The position numbers and the translations under genes were made by a program. Below are positions 33,586 to 42,392 of a stretch of 64,000 nt of DNA, in pieces. The stretch spans positions 1 through 64,000 of the forward strand of contig DATIYT010000104.1 of the NCBI GenBank assembly GCA_035517495.1, given 5' to 3'. A model generated the notes under the pieces. That model was not told the origin of the DNA, did not search any database, and saw nothing but the letters and a program-made list of their open reading frames with translations. Every line of letters starts with the position of its first letter. The first letter of the stretch is position 1. This DNA comes from DASZHJ01 sp035517495. GTDB taxonomy: Bacteria; Pseudomonadota; Alphaproteobacteria; ATCC43930; CGMCC-115725.

Positions 33586-33931
33586 TGGAATATCCCCCAA
33601 GTTTTCCCGCAGCCTCACGCGTCGAAATTAGCACGCGGCGGCCTCGCGGAAAATGTCGGCATTGCCGCGGTGGCGCATGTCAGCGTTGCACGCTCGGAAA
33701 TTCCTGCTGCACCTGCTCAGTAGCGACCGCCGACGCCTCACCGCCGGCTCAAATCGCACCGCCGTGTAAATGAGGGGGATGAGGGGATGAATAGGGGGGC
33801 CGGAGACCAATGCACCATGATCTAAGAGACACCGAGTTCCCGGCGTGTCTACTCGCGGGAATCCCGGTCATCCCCATATCGCCTCGAAGTCCCCCGATCT
33901 CCTCAAAAAAGTCGAGTGGAAGAGGATTCGC
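33586..33931. repeat. Intergenic region with inverted G-rich repeats
   Basis: The 346-bp spacer upstream of ald holds no credible gene. A G-rich block at 33771-33806 (GAGGGGGATGAGGGGATG, then AATAGGGGGG) and an opposite block at 33868-33905 belong to the GGGGAT repeat family. The reverse complement of 33870-33885, GAGGCGATATGGGGAT, recurs exactly near 37541. The ald promoter should lie in the first 150 bases but no clear hexamers were recognised. Confidence 0.55.
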
Positions 33932-34693
33932 TCAGTGCCGGTAGCTCGGATCCTTCGCGTCGAGGAGCCGCAGCAGCGCCGGCCATTCTCGCTTGCCACG
34001 CGGCATCTGGTCGAACTGGCGCGCCGTGTAATCCGCGGTTGCCTCCGAGACTGCATTGATGGTGCCGCCGGTCGCCATCACATCCACCTGAATGCGGCAG
34101 GACTGCTCGAGATAGTACATGAGCTGGAACGCCTCGGGCACGGTGCGCCCGGCGGTCAGGAGTCCGTGGTTGCGCAGGATCATCACGCTCTTCCCGTCGA
34201 GGTCGCGCACCAGGCGCTCGCGCTCGTCCAAATTGGTCGCGACCCCCTCGTAGTCATGATAGGCGACGCGGCCGTAGAAGCCGAGCGCCATCTGATTGAG
34301 CGGCATCAGACCTTCTTTAAGACAGGAGATCGTGATGCCGGCACGGGTATGCGTGTGCAGGACGCAATTCACATTCGGCCGCTCCATGTGGATCGCGCTG
34401 TGAATGACGAAGCCGGCGCGATTCACCTCATAGGGGCTCTCGTCGACAATGTTGGCGTCGTAATCGATCTTCACCAGGCTCGACGCCGTGATCTCGTTGA
34501 ACATGAGTCCATAGGGATTGATCAGGAATTGGTTCTCGGCGCCGGGAACGCGCGCGGAGATGTGGGTATAGACGAGATCGTCCATTCCGAAATGGGCGAT
34601 CAGCCGATAGCAGGCCGCCAGCTGCACGCGCACGTCGCGCTCGGTCAGTTCTTCTTGCGTCTCGACGGGCTTAACGGCAGCAGGCGTCGGCAT
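33932..34693 (-). CDS. Class II aldolase/adducin-family protein
   Basis: This 253-residue zinc-dependent aldolase-fold protein has the metal ligands in NCVLHTHTRAG (HxH, about residues 107-109) and ILRNHGLLTAG (third His). A Glu/Asp-type base is expected near the N-terminal half. The family includes fuculose-phosphate aldolase and decarboxylases; this member lacks close features of sugar-phosphate aldolases, so the substrate stays unknown. It starts at an ATG and lies 41 bp downstream of the L-2-hydroxyglutarate oxidase-like gene, so they are probably co-transcribed. Confidence 0.85.
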   Translation of the reverse strand: MPTPAAVKPVETQEELTERDVRVQLAACYRLIAHFGMDDLVYTHISARVPGAENQFLINPYGLMFNEITASSLVKIDYDANIVDESPYEVNRAGFVIHSAIHMERPNVNCVLHTHTRAGITISCLKEGLMPLNQMALGFYGRVAYHDYEGVATNLDERERLVRDLDGKSVMILRNHGLLTAGRTVPEAFQLMYYLEQSCRIQVDVMATGGTINAVSEATADYTARQFDQMPRGKREWPALLRLLDAKDPSYRH

Positions 34694-34734
34694 GGCGGAG
34701 GCTCCAGCTCAGGGGGAAGAGGATGCGCGCGAGC

Positions 34735-35883
34735 TTAGCGTGCGGTCACGGTCGCCGCTAGGGGTGCCGCGGTTGGCTCATTGAGCGCCCGAAGGACCTC
34801 CGCCGCAATCGGCAGCGAAGCCGTTATGCCCGGGGATTCGATGCCATAGAGACTGACCAGACCGGGAACGCCGTGCTCGGCGGGGCCCTGGATCACGAAA
34901 TCCGCCGCCGGTTCCTTGGGGCCGCTGATCTTGGGGCGAATGCCCGCGTAGGCCGGCTGCAGCGCGCCATCGCGAAGCCCCGGCCAATAGGTGCGGATCG
35001 CCGCATAGAAACGGTCGCCGCGGCGCGGATCGACGCTGTAGTCGATGCCGTCGATCCACTCGGTGTCAGGGCCGAAGCGCGCCTGCCCCGCCATGTCGAG
35101 GGTCAAATGCACGCCGAGGCCCGCGGCCTCTGGCGCCGGATAGATGAGCCGCGTGAACGGCGCCCGGCCGCTCAGGCTGAAATAGACGCCGCGACAATAA
35201 TAGTCGCGCGGAATGCTGGCCGCGGGAATGCCCGCGATCGAACGTGCAAGCGCGGGCGCGTAAAGGCCGGCGCTGTTCACCAGGAGCCGCGTGCGCAAGC
35301 TCATGGGCTCATCGCCGCCGACCTCGAGATGGAACCCGCCGTTCTCGACGCGGCCGCCGCGCACCGTCGCGCGAAAGGCGACCATCGCACCGCCCGATTC
35401 GGCGTCCGCCTGATAGGCGAGCATCAGCGCGTGGCTGTCGATGATCCCCGTCGATGGCGAGAGGAACGCTTTGACGCAGGCGAGGTTCGGCTCGAGCGCC
35501 TTCGCCTCGGCAGCGCTCAGCCACTGCAGATCGTCCACGTTGTTGGAAGCGGCGCGCGCCCAGACCGATTCGAGAGCCGCAATCTCCTCGTCGCGTGTTG
35601 CCACCAGCAGCTTGCCGAGGCGCTTGTGCGCAACGCCGTGCTCGGCGCAATAGGCATAGAGCATGTCGCGCCCGGAGCGGCAAAGCCGAGCCTTCAAACT
35701 GCCCTTCGGATAGTAGAGCCCGGCATGGATCACCTCGCTGTTGCGCGAGGAGGTCTCGGAGCCGATCCAGCGTTCTTTCTCGATGATCAGCACATCACGG
35801 CCCGCGAGCGCCAGCTCGCGCGCGACCGCGAGGCCCACCACCCCCGCGCCCACCACGACGCACTCAACCTCGGCCTCTGTCAT
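34735..35883 (-). CDS. FAD-dependent oxidoreductase, L-2-hydroxyglutarate oxidase-like
   Basis: This 382-residue DAO-fold flavoprotein has VVVGAGVVGLAVAREL near the N-terminus as the FAD dinucleotide motif. The block SSRNSEVIHAGLYYPKGSLKARLC is characteristic of the LhgO/L2HGDH group, and YAGIRPKISGP follows near the end. The reaction is likely oxidation of a 2-hydroxyacid, with L-2-hydroxyglutarate as the best guess. The ATG at 35883 has CGGAG upstream and is preferred over a GTG at 35898. It is the first gene of a pair with the class II aldolase. Confidence 0.85.
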   Translation of the reverse strand: MTEAEVECVVVGAGVVGLAVARELALAGRDVLIIEKERWIGSETSSRNSEVIHAGLYYPKGSLKARLCRSGRDMLYAYCAEHGVAHKRLGKLLVATRDEEIAALESVWARAASNNVDDLQWLSAAEAKALEPNLACVKAFLSPSTGIIDSHALMLAYQADAESGGAMVAFRATVRGGRVENGGFHLEVGGDEPMSLRTRLLVNSAGLYAPALARSIAGIPAASIPRDYYCRGVYFSLSGRAPFTRLIYPAPEAAGLGVHLTLDMAGQARFGPDTEWIDGIDYSVDPRRGDRFYAAIRTYWPGLRDGALQPAYAGIRPKISGPKEPAADFVIQGPAEHGVPGLVSLYGIESPGITASLPIAAEVLRALNEPTAAPLAATVTAR

Positions 35884-35920
35884 CAATGCTCCGTTCACTG
35901 CCGCAAAGAAATTAGGTTAC

Positions 35921-35985
35921 CACAGAGGCTCAGAGGCACAGAGATTCAAGGACTGGTATCTCTCTGTGCCTCAGCGTGTCTGTAG
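35921..35985. repeat. CACAGAG-type inverted repeat
   Basis: GAGGCACAGAGA (35933-35944) and TCTCTGTGCCTC (35961-35972) form a perfect 12-bp stem with a 16-base loop. The stem continues imperfectly outward through CACAGAGGCT and GTGTCTGTAG. This kind of sequence (CACAGAGGCACAGAG) is a known type of dispersed intergenic repeat in bacteria. It lies between divergent genes, so it is not a simple terminator. Confidence 0.6.
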
Positions 35986-36108
35986 TTGGTTTTGTTCGAT
36001 GCAGCGCTCATCGTGCGCATAGCCGAACTGCGCGGTGGGTGGTTGCTGCAACCTTGCGCACCACCTAGGGTCGGAGGAGCATACCTTGCGAGGATATCCT
36101 TATTGACC

Positions 36109-37311
36109 ATGCGACCGGGCCGCCAAACCGCGCTTCTGTTGGCGACGTGCCAGGCCTTCTACCTCTCGGCCTCCTCGATCGGGACCACCGCGAGCGGGCT
36201 TGTCGGGCTGACGCTCGCGCCGACGCCGGTGCTCGCGACCCTCCCCTACTCTCTGATCCCGCTCACCAATGCCGCGGTCACGGTGCCCGCCTCGTTCCTC
36301 ATGGCGCGCTTGGGACGCCGCGCCGGCTTTTTCCTGGGTGCAGCGTTAGGCGGCCTTGGCGGCGCGATCGGCGCCACGGCAATCTTCGAGCGGAACTTCC
36401 TGCTGTTCTGCCTTGGTAATGCGCTCTGGGGCTGCTTCCAGGCGACCGCCCAGTACTACCGCTTCGCCGCCGCCGACGCCGTCGAGCCCGCCTACAAGCC
36501 GCGCGCGGTTTCCTGGGTGCTGGCAGGCGGGGTCCTGGCGTCGGTGATGGGGCCGGAGATCGCGACCTACGCGCAGAGCTTCGTCGCGAGCGTGCAATAC
36601 GCGGGTTCCTACTTCGCGATATCCGTGTTGTCGGCGCTGACCATCCTGACGCTTTCCTTCCTGCGCATCCCCGGGGGCAGCACCGCCGCGCGCAGCTGGA
36701 CCGGCGGGCGGCCCTTCCGAGAGATCGCGCGCCAGCCGATCTTCGCGGCGGCGGTGGTAAACGGCGTCGTCGGCTATTCCATCATGAGCTTCATCATGAC
36801 CGCGAGCCCGCTGGCGGCGGTGTTCTGCGGGCACAGCTCGACCGACGCGATCGGCATCATCCGCTGGCATTTGGTCGGCATGTTCCTGCCGGCGTTTTTC
36901 ACGGGTGTTCTCGTGAGCCGATACGGCGCGCCGCTGGTGGCATTGTGCGGCACGGCGATGCTGGTCGCCTGTGGCATCATCGCCAACGCCGGCACTAGCC
37001 TCGTCCATTTCTGGGTCGCCTTGGCGCTCTTAGGCGTCGGCTGGAACTTCATGTTCATCTCGGGCACCACGCTCTTGACCCAAGCCTACCGCCCGGAGGA
37101 AAGCGCGAAGGTGCAGGGGTTGAACGAATTCCTGATCGCGGGCTCGGCGGCGCTGGGCTCGCTCACCTCCGGCGGCGCTTTCAACCTGCTCGGATGGGAT
37201 GCGATGAACCTCGGCGTGATGCCGCTTCTGATCCTCGCTGCCGCCATCACGGTTTGGTACGCGCTTAGCGAGCGCCGCCTGGCCGCCGGCAACGCTCCGT
37301 CGGCCGGGTAG
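36109..37311 (+). CDS. MFS transporter
   Basis: This 400-residue membrane protein of the major facilitator superfamily has about 12 hydrophobic helices. The loop between helices 2 and 3 carries MARLGRRAGFFLGAALG, close to the MFS signature. It has no soluble domain. The substrate is unknown. The ATG is used here, but a TTG at 36103 has a better-spaced GAGGA upstream. It is a single gene followed by a repeat-rich spacer. Confidence 0.83.
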   Translation: MRPGRQTALLLATCQAFYLSASSIGTTASGLVGLTLAPTPVLATLPYSLIPLTNAAVTVPASFLMARLGRRAGFFLGAALGGLGGAIGATAIFERNFLLFCLGNALWGCFQATAQYYRFAAADAVEPAYKPRAVSWVLAGGVLASVMGPEIATYAQSFVASVQYAGSYFAISVLSALTILTLSFLRIPGGSTAARSWTGGRPFREIARQPIFAAAVVNGVVGYSIMSFIMTASPLAAVFCGHSSTDAIGIIRWHLVGMFLPAFFTGVLVSRYGAPLVALCGTAMLVACGIIANAGTSLVHFWVALALLGVGWNFMFISGTTLLTQAYRPEESAKVQGLNEFLIAGSAALGSLTSGGAFNLLGWDAMNLGVMPLLILAAAITVWYALSERRLAAGNAPSAG

Positions 37312-37573
37312 GTCGCTGGACGAATCGATTAAAAGGGGATTGGGAGATAAATTCGGGGATATGGGGATGCGACCAGGGCGCGCACGACCCAACCCGTCAT
37401 CGCGGTCCTTTTTTTATCGTCATGCGAGGGCTTGTTCCGCGCATCCACGACTTTGCTTTGAGCGAGAAATTCATGAATGGCCGGAGTGCACGCCAACAGT
37501 TGACGGGGGATCAAGGCGAGCTCCCCTCGATCCCCCCAATATCCCCATATCGCCTCACTTTTTTTCCGACTGC
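37312..37573. repeat. Repeat-rich spacer between convergent MFS and ligA genes
   Basis: Three repeat types share this 262-bp gap. A G-rich block lies at 37331-37370 (AAAAGGGGATTGGGAG, CGGGGATATGGGGATG). An opposite C-rich block at 37521-37558 has GAGGCGATATGGGGAT as its reverse complement. Between them, 37417-37450 is an imperfect palindrome, TCGTCATGCGAGGGCTTG with TTCCGCGCATCCACGA, of the type common between alphaproteobacterial genes. No gene is seen. Confidence 0.6.
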
Positions 37574-39700
37574 TCACCCTGCGCCGATGAGGGCGAGCCA
37601 TTCCTCTTCGCTGAGGATCGTCACGCCGAGCGTCCTTGCCTTGTCGGCCTTGGAGCCCGCGTCTTCGCCGATCACGACGTAGTCGGTCTTCTTCGAAACG
37701 CTACCGGCGACGTTGGCGCCAAGCGCTTCCGCGCGTGCCTTCGCTTCCGAGCGCGTCATCCTGGCAAGCGTCCCCGTGAACACCACGGTCTTGCCGGCGA
37801 TCTTGGAGCCGCCGACCTGCGGCGCCTCCATGTCGGTCACCTCGACTTCCCTAAGCAGATCGTCAACCAGCTTGCGGTTGTGCGGCTCGGCGAAGAAACC
37901 AACGATGTCCGTCGCCATGTCCTCGCCGATCCCGTGAACGTCGTTGAGCGTGGTCCACGCCTCGCTCGCGGGGTCGCGCGCCTCCAACATCTCGCGGCGC
38001 CAGCGGTCCAGCGAGCGGTAGTGGCGAGCGAGCAGCTTCGCGGTCGCCTGCCCCACCTGCGGAATGCCGAGCGCATAGATGAACCGGTCGAGCGAAATTC
38101 GGCGCCGCGTATCGATCGCCTCCATGAGATTGCGCGCGCTGGTCTCGCCCCAGCCCTCGCGCTCGGCGATCGCGGCGAATTTGTTCCGGAGGCGGAAGAT
38201 GTCAACGGGCGCCTTGATCAGCCCATCGTCCCAGAATTCCTGGATATGTCTGGCGCCCAGCCCCTCGATGTCGAAAGCGTCGCGGGAGACGAAGTGGCGC
38301 AGCCGCTCCACCGCCTGCGCCGCGCAGATGAGCCCGCCGGTGCAGCGCCTGACGGCCTCGCCGGGTTCGCGCACGGCGAGGCTGCCGCAGACCGGACACT
38401 TCTCGGGAAAACGAAAGACCCGCGCGTTCTTGGGCCGCTTATCCAGCACGACCTCGACCACCTGCGGGATCACGTCACCCGCGCGCTGCACCACCACGGT
38501 ATCGCCGACGCGGATGTCCTTTCGATTGATCTCGTCCTCATTGTGAAGCGTCGCGCGCTGCACCACGACGCCCCCCACGGTGATCGGCGCCAACGCCGCG
38601 ACCGGCGTGAGCGAACCCTGGCGCCCCACCTGAATCAAAATATCCTGCAACACCGTGGTCGCGCGCTCGGCGGGAAATTTGTGCGCAATCGCCCAGCGCG
38701 GCGCCCGCGTCGCGAAGCCCAGGCGCTCCTGCAGGTCGAAATCGTTCACCTTGTAGACGACGCCGTCGATATCGTAGGGAAAGCTCGAGCGCTCTTCGGC
38801 GATCCGGCGGTGGTACTCGAGCACCGCATCGACGCCGCGGCAGAGCTTGGAGCGCGGATTGACCTTGAAGCCCCAGTCGCGGAAATGCTGGAGCATCTCG
38901 GCATGCGTCTTGGCAAAGCGCTCGGTGGTCTCACCCAAGGCATAGGCGAAGAACTTGAGCGGCCGGCCCGCGGTGATCGTGGGATCGAGCTGGCGCAGCG
39001 ACCCCGCGGCCGCGTTGCGCGGATTGGCGAAAATGGGCTCGCCCGCCTTCTCGCGCTCGGCATTGAGGCTGAAGAAGCCGTCCCGCTCCAGGTAGACCTC
39101 GCCGCGCACCTCCACGAGCGCCGGTAACTTTCGACCAGCGAGCGACTTGGGCACGGTCGCGATCGTCTTGACGTTCGGGGTCACATCTTCGCCGACGACG
39201 CCGTCGCCGCGCGTTGCGGCCAGCGCGAGGCGTCCGTGCTCATATCGCAGATTGCAGGACAGTCCGTCGATCTTCGGTTCCGCCATCACCGCGATCTGAT
39301 CCTCGGCGACGCGCGCCAAATCCTCCGGCCGCTTGAAATAATTGCGCACGCTCTGAAAAAAGGCGCGCACATCCGCGTCGTCAAAGGCGTTGTCAAGCGA
39401 CAGCATCGGCATCGCGTGCGCCACCTTGGCGAAACCGCCCGCGGGCGACGCGCCGATGCGGCGGCTAGGGCTATCCGCGCGCACCAGCTCGGGGAAACGC
39501 TTCTCGATCGCGGCGTTGCGCTGGCGGAGCGCGTCGTAGTCGGCGTCCGATATTTCCGGCAGGTCCTTCTCGAAGTAGAGCCGGTCGTGGCGCGCGATCT
39601 CCGCCGCCAAGTGCTGCAGCTCCGCCGCGGCCTCCTTTTCGCTGAGCTCCTTGCTGGGTTTGGGCGAAGCGGCGCCTTGGCTTTTGTTGCGCGGGCTCAC
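37574..39700 (-). CDS. ligA: NAD-dependent DNA ligase
   Basis: LigA seals nicks using NAD in replication and repair. The 708-residue protein has an Ia domain (LYFEKDLPEISDADYD), the nucleotidyltransferase motif AEPKIDGLS with the adenylated Lys near residue 143, an OB fold, the zinc finger CPVCGS to CTGGLICAAQ, HhH repeats (GIPQVGQATA, VHGIGEDMA) and a C-terminal BRCT domain (about 630-708, GKTVVFTGTLARMTR). Translation starts at GTG in a 4-bp GTGA overlap with recN. The open frame upstream of that GTG is non-coding. Confidence 0.96.
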   Translation of the reverse strand: MSPRNKSQGAASPKPSKELSEKEAAAELQHLAAEIARHDRLYFEKDLPEISDADYDALRQRNAAIEKRFPELVRADSPSRRIGASPAGGFAKVAHAMPMLSLDNAFDDADVRAFFQSVRNYFKRPEDLARVAEDQIAVMAEPKIDGLSCNLRYEHGRLALAATRGDGVVGEDVTPNVKTIATVPKSLAGRKLPALVEVRGEVYLERDGFFSLNAEREKAGEPIFANPRNAAAGSLRQLDPTITAGRPLKFFAYALGETTERFAKTHAEMLQHFRDWGFKVNPRSKLCRGVDAVLEYHRRIAEERSSFPYDIDGVVYKVNDFDLQERLGFATRAPRWAIAHKFPAERATTVLQDILIQVGRQGSLTPVAALAPITVGGVVVQRATLHNEDEINRKDIRVGDTVVVQRAGDVIPQVVEVVLDKRPKNARVFRFPEKCPVCGSLAVREPGEAVRRCTGGLICAAQAVERLRHFVSRDAFDIEGLGARHIQEFWDDGLIKAPVDIFRLRNKFAAIAEREGWGETSARNLMEAIDTRRRISLDRFIYALGIPQVGQATAKLLARHYRSLDRWRREMLEARDPASEAWTTLNDVHGIGEDMATDIVGFFAEPHNRKLVDDLLREVEVTDMEAPQVGGSKIAGKTVVFTGTLARMTRSEAKARAEALGANVAGSVSKKTDYVVIGEDAGSKADKARTLGVTILSEEEWLALIGAG

Positions 39701-41373
39701 GGCTCGGCGGTCTCCATGAGGCTTGCCGCCGCCGCGCGAGCCTCGGCGGTGACGGTGCTGCCCGAGAGCATTCGCGCGATCTCCTCCCGCCGCTCGGCAG
39801 CCGTCAGCTCGGCGACGGTGGTGAGCGTCTTGCTGGCGGCCTGCCGCTTCGCCACGCGCCAATGGTGCTGGCCTTTGGCCGCGACTTGGGGCGAGTGCGT
39901 CACTACCAGCACTTGGAGCGACTGACCGAGCCGATGCAGCCGTTCGCCGACCGCCGCCGCAACCGCGCCGCCGATACCGCTGTCGACCTCGTCGAACACC
40001 AGAGTAGTCGCGGGCAAAGTGCGCGCGAGCACAACCTTGAGCGCCAGCAGGAAGCGCGCGAGTTCGCCACCCGATGCGATCTTCGCGAGCGCTCCGGGTG
40101 GTGCACCGGGATTGGTCGTCACCTCGAAATGGACGCGTTCGGCACCGTGCTCACCCCAATCGCGCTCGTCGAGCCGTGTCAGCACGGTCGCGAACCGCGC
40201 CTTCTCAAGCTTGAGCGGCTTCAACTCGCGCGCCACCGCTGTGTCGAGCGCCTTCGCCGACACCCGCCGTTGCTCGGAGACCTGGCCGGCGATCGCCACA
40301 TAGGCGTTGCGCGCCTCGCTTGCGCGACGCGCCAGCCGCCGTACGGCGTCACCGCCGTCCTCGAGGGCCGCCACCTTGACGGCGATTTCCTCGCGGAGCC
40401 GAGGCAGCGCGTCGACGGCGACGGCGTGCTTGCGTGCGAGGCCGCGCAGCGCGAACAGCCGTTCCTCCACCTGCTCCAGACTTGGTCCCGACGGACCAAG
40501 CTCGCGCAGCGCGGTTTCGATCTGCGCTGCGGCTTCGCGCAGCTCGCTCTGCGCACGCTCCAAAGCGGAAACCGCGGGATCGAGGCGTTCGCCGATTTTG
40601 TCGCGCAGCCGCTCCAACGGCCGAAGCGCCGTGCCGACCGCGTGCTCGGCGCCTCGCTCGCCCGCGAGCTCTGCCAACGCCGCCTCTAGCGCCTCGCCGA
40701 GCCGCTCACGCTGCTGCAGAAAACCGCGCTGCTCCGCGAGGCGGCGTTCTTCGCCATCCTCCGGTTTCAGCGCGTCAAGTTCGGCAAGGGAGTGACGGAG
40801 ATATTCCTCGTCCGCGCGAGCCTTGGCGAGCCGCTCCTCGCCCATGACATGCTCGCGCCAGGCCTCGCGCCACTCCCGCCAGGCGGTCGACAGGGCTCGC
40901 AGTCGCGCGCCATAGCCGCCAAAAGCGTCGAGCGCATCGCGATGCGTCTCGGCATCCAGCAGGCCGCGCTGCGCGAACTGGCCTTCGATCTCCACCAGCA
41001 ACTCGCCGACCTCGCGCAGCAGGCCGATGCTCGCGGGCTGATCGTTGATGAAGGCGCGGCTGCGACCATCGGCCGTCAGCACACGGCGCAGTATCAGCCC
41101 GTCCTCGGGCGCGGCTTCGAGGCCCTGCTCGCTCAGCACGGCAAGAGCCGGATGATCGCGCGGCACACTGAATTCAGCGGCGACCGCCGCTTGCTCCGCG
41201 CCGGTGCGCACCAACCCGCTTTCAGCCCGCGACCCCAATGCCAGGCCCAGCGCATCGAGAAGAATCGATTTGCCGGCGCCGGTCTCGCCGGTCAATACGC
41301 CGAGGCCCGAATGGAACGTCAGCTCCAGCCGGTCGATCAGCACCACGTCTCGGATTGTCAGGCTGCGCAACAT
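39697..41373 (-). CDS. recN: DNA repair protein RecN
   Basis: RecN is an SMC-like ATPase for double-strand break repair. The 558-residue protein has Walker A GETGAGKS (29-36), a central coiled coil rich in Glu, Arg and Ala, and the C-terminal signature region ASGGELARFLLALKVV with Walker B VFDEVDSGIGG (about 460-470). Length is normal. It is preceded by bamD (88-bp gap) and overlaps ligA by 4 bp, so recN and ligA are likely coupled. No LexA box was recognised upstream. Confidence 0.95.
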   Translation of the reverse strand: MLRSLTIRDVVLIDRLELTFHSGLGVLTGETGAGKSILLDALGLALGSRAESGLVRTGAEQAAVAAEFSVPRDHPALAVLSEQGLEAAPEDGLILRRVLTADGRSRAFINDQPASIGLLREVGELLVEIEGQFAQRGLLDAETHRDALDAFGGYGARLRALSTAWREWREAWREHVMGEERLAKARADEEYLRHSLAELDALKPEDGEERRLAEQRGFLQQRERLGEALEAALAELAGERGAEHAVGTALRPLERLRDKIGERLDPAVSALERAQSELREAAAQIETALRELGPSGPSLEQVEERLFALRGLARKHAVAVDALPRLREEIAVKVAALEDGGDAVRRLARRASEARNAYVAIAGQVSEQRRVSAKALDTAVARELKPLKLEKARFATVLTRLDERDWGEHGAERVHFEVTTNPGAPPGALAKIASGGELARFLLALKVVLARTLPATTLVFDEVDSGIGGAVAAAVGERLHRLGQSLQVLVVTHSPQVAAKGQHHWRVAKRQAASKTLTTVAELTAAERREEIARMLSGSTVTAEARAAAASLMETAEP

Positions 41374-41461
41374 CGCACGAAGCAGGCCCCCGATCGAACT
41401 CGATCGCGGGCGATGATAGCGGCGGCGCTATGCTCCGGCCAGGGCCGGGCGGAGGCGCCGC

Positions 41462-42280
41462 TCAGAACATCGAGTCCCAGACGCGCGCGACCCAGCCCTT
41501 CTGCTGCGCGATGTCGGGCGGAGTGGGCCCTTCGTGGGTCACCATTGCATAGCTGTCGCGATACCATTCGCTGCCGGGATAATTGTAGCCAAGCACCGCC
41601 GCCGTGCGTTGCGCCTCGTCGTTGAGGCCGACCGCCAGATAGCACTCGGTCAGGCGGTGCAGCGCTTCAGGCACGTGTGTGGTCGTCTGATATTGGTCGA
41701 TGACCGTCCGGAAGCGGTTGATCGCGGCGAGATATTCATGCTGGTTCTCGTAGTATCGGCCGATCTCCATCTCCTTGCCCGCGAGATGGTCGCGGGTGAG
41801 GTCGATCTTGAGGCGCGCATCGCGCGCATAGCGGCTGTCCGGGAAGCGGCGGACCACCTCCTCGAGGGCCTTGAGCGCGGTGTCGGTGATCTTCTGGTCG
41901 CGCTCCACGTCGGAAATCTGCACGTAGTAGTCGAGCGCCTTTAGGTAATAAGCGTAGGCGACATCGCGATGCCCGGGATGGAGCTGGATAAAGCGATCGA
42001 TGGCCAGGATCGAGTCGTCGTAGTCGTTACCCTGGTAATAGGCGTAGGCTGCCATCAAATCCGCCTTGGTGGCCCAGACCGAATACGGATGTTGCCGCTC
42101 CACTTCCTCGAAGCCCTTGGCGGCCTTTATCCAATTCTCGTTCTGCAGGTCGTCCATGGCGCTGTTGTAGAGCGACTCGACGGGGCGGGCGACGTATTTG
42201 TCCTTGTCGCTACCAGCGCAGGCGGCAAGCGATAGCAAAGTTATCGCCGCCAAAAGTCGAACCGACGTCCCCTTGAGCAT
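41462..42280 (-). CDS. bamD: Outer membrane assembly lipoprotein BamD
   Basis: BamD is the essential lipoprotein partner of BamA in outer-membrane protein insertion. The 272-residue protein begins with a lipoprotein signal (LAAC, lipidated Cys21) and continues with TPR-like helices: PVESLYNSAMDDLQ, FEEVERQHPYSVWATKADLM, IQLHPGHRDVAYAYYLKAL and RFPDSRYARDAR. The ATG at 42280 is used instead of a TTG two codons upstream. It lies between lpxC and recN, an order known in other alphaproteobacteria. Confidence 0.94.
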   Translation of the reverse strand: MLKGTSVRLLAAITLLSLAACAGSDKDKYVARPVESLYNSAMDDLQNENWIKAAKGFEEVERQHPYSVWATKADLMAAYAYYQGNDYDDSILAIDRFIQLHPGHRDVAYAYYLKALDYYVQISDVERDQKITDTALKALEEVVRRFPDSRYARDARLKIDLTRDHLAGKEMEIGRYYENQHEYLAAINRFRTVIDQYQTTTHVPEALHRLTECYLAVGLNDEAQRTAAVLGYNYPGSEWYRDSYAMVTHEGPTPPDIAQQKGWVARVWDSMF

Positions 42281-42392
42281 CCCCAAAGCCCTGCGCTGTC
42301 AATGCCTTATGGCCGCCGGCCAGAGGCTCCTCGGCGACCGCGCTCAATCATACCAACATTACAGCCGCGAGGGGAGAGGCGACGGCAGTCCT

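Noticed and set aside
36086..36106. Six-codon leader frame TTG...TGA before the MFS gene
   Set aside because: A GGAGG lies upstream, but a frame this short arises easily by chance and nothing suggests attenuation.
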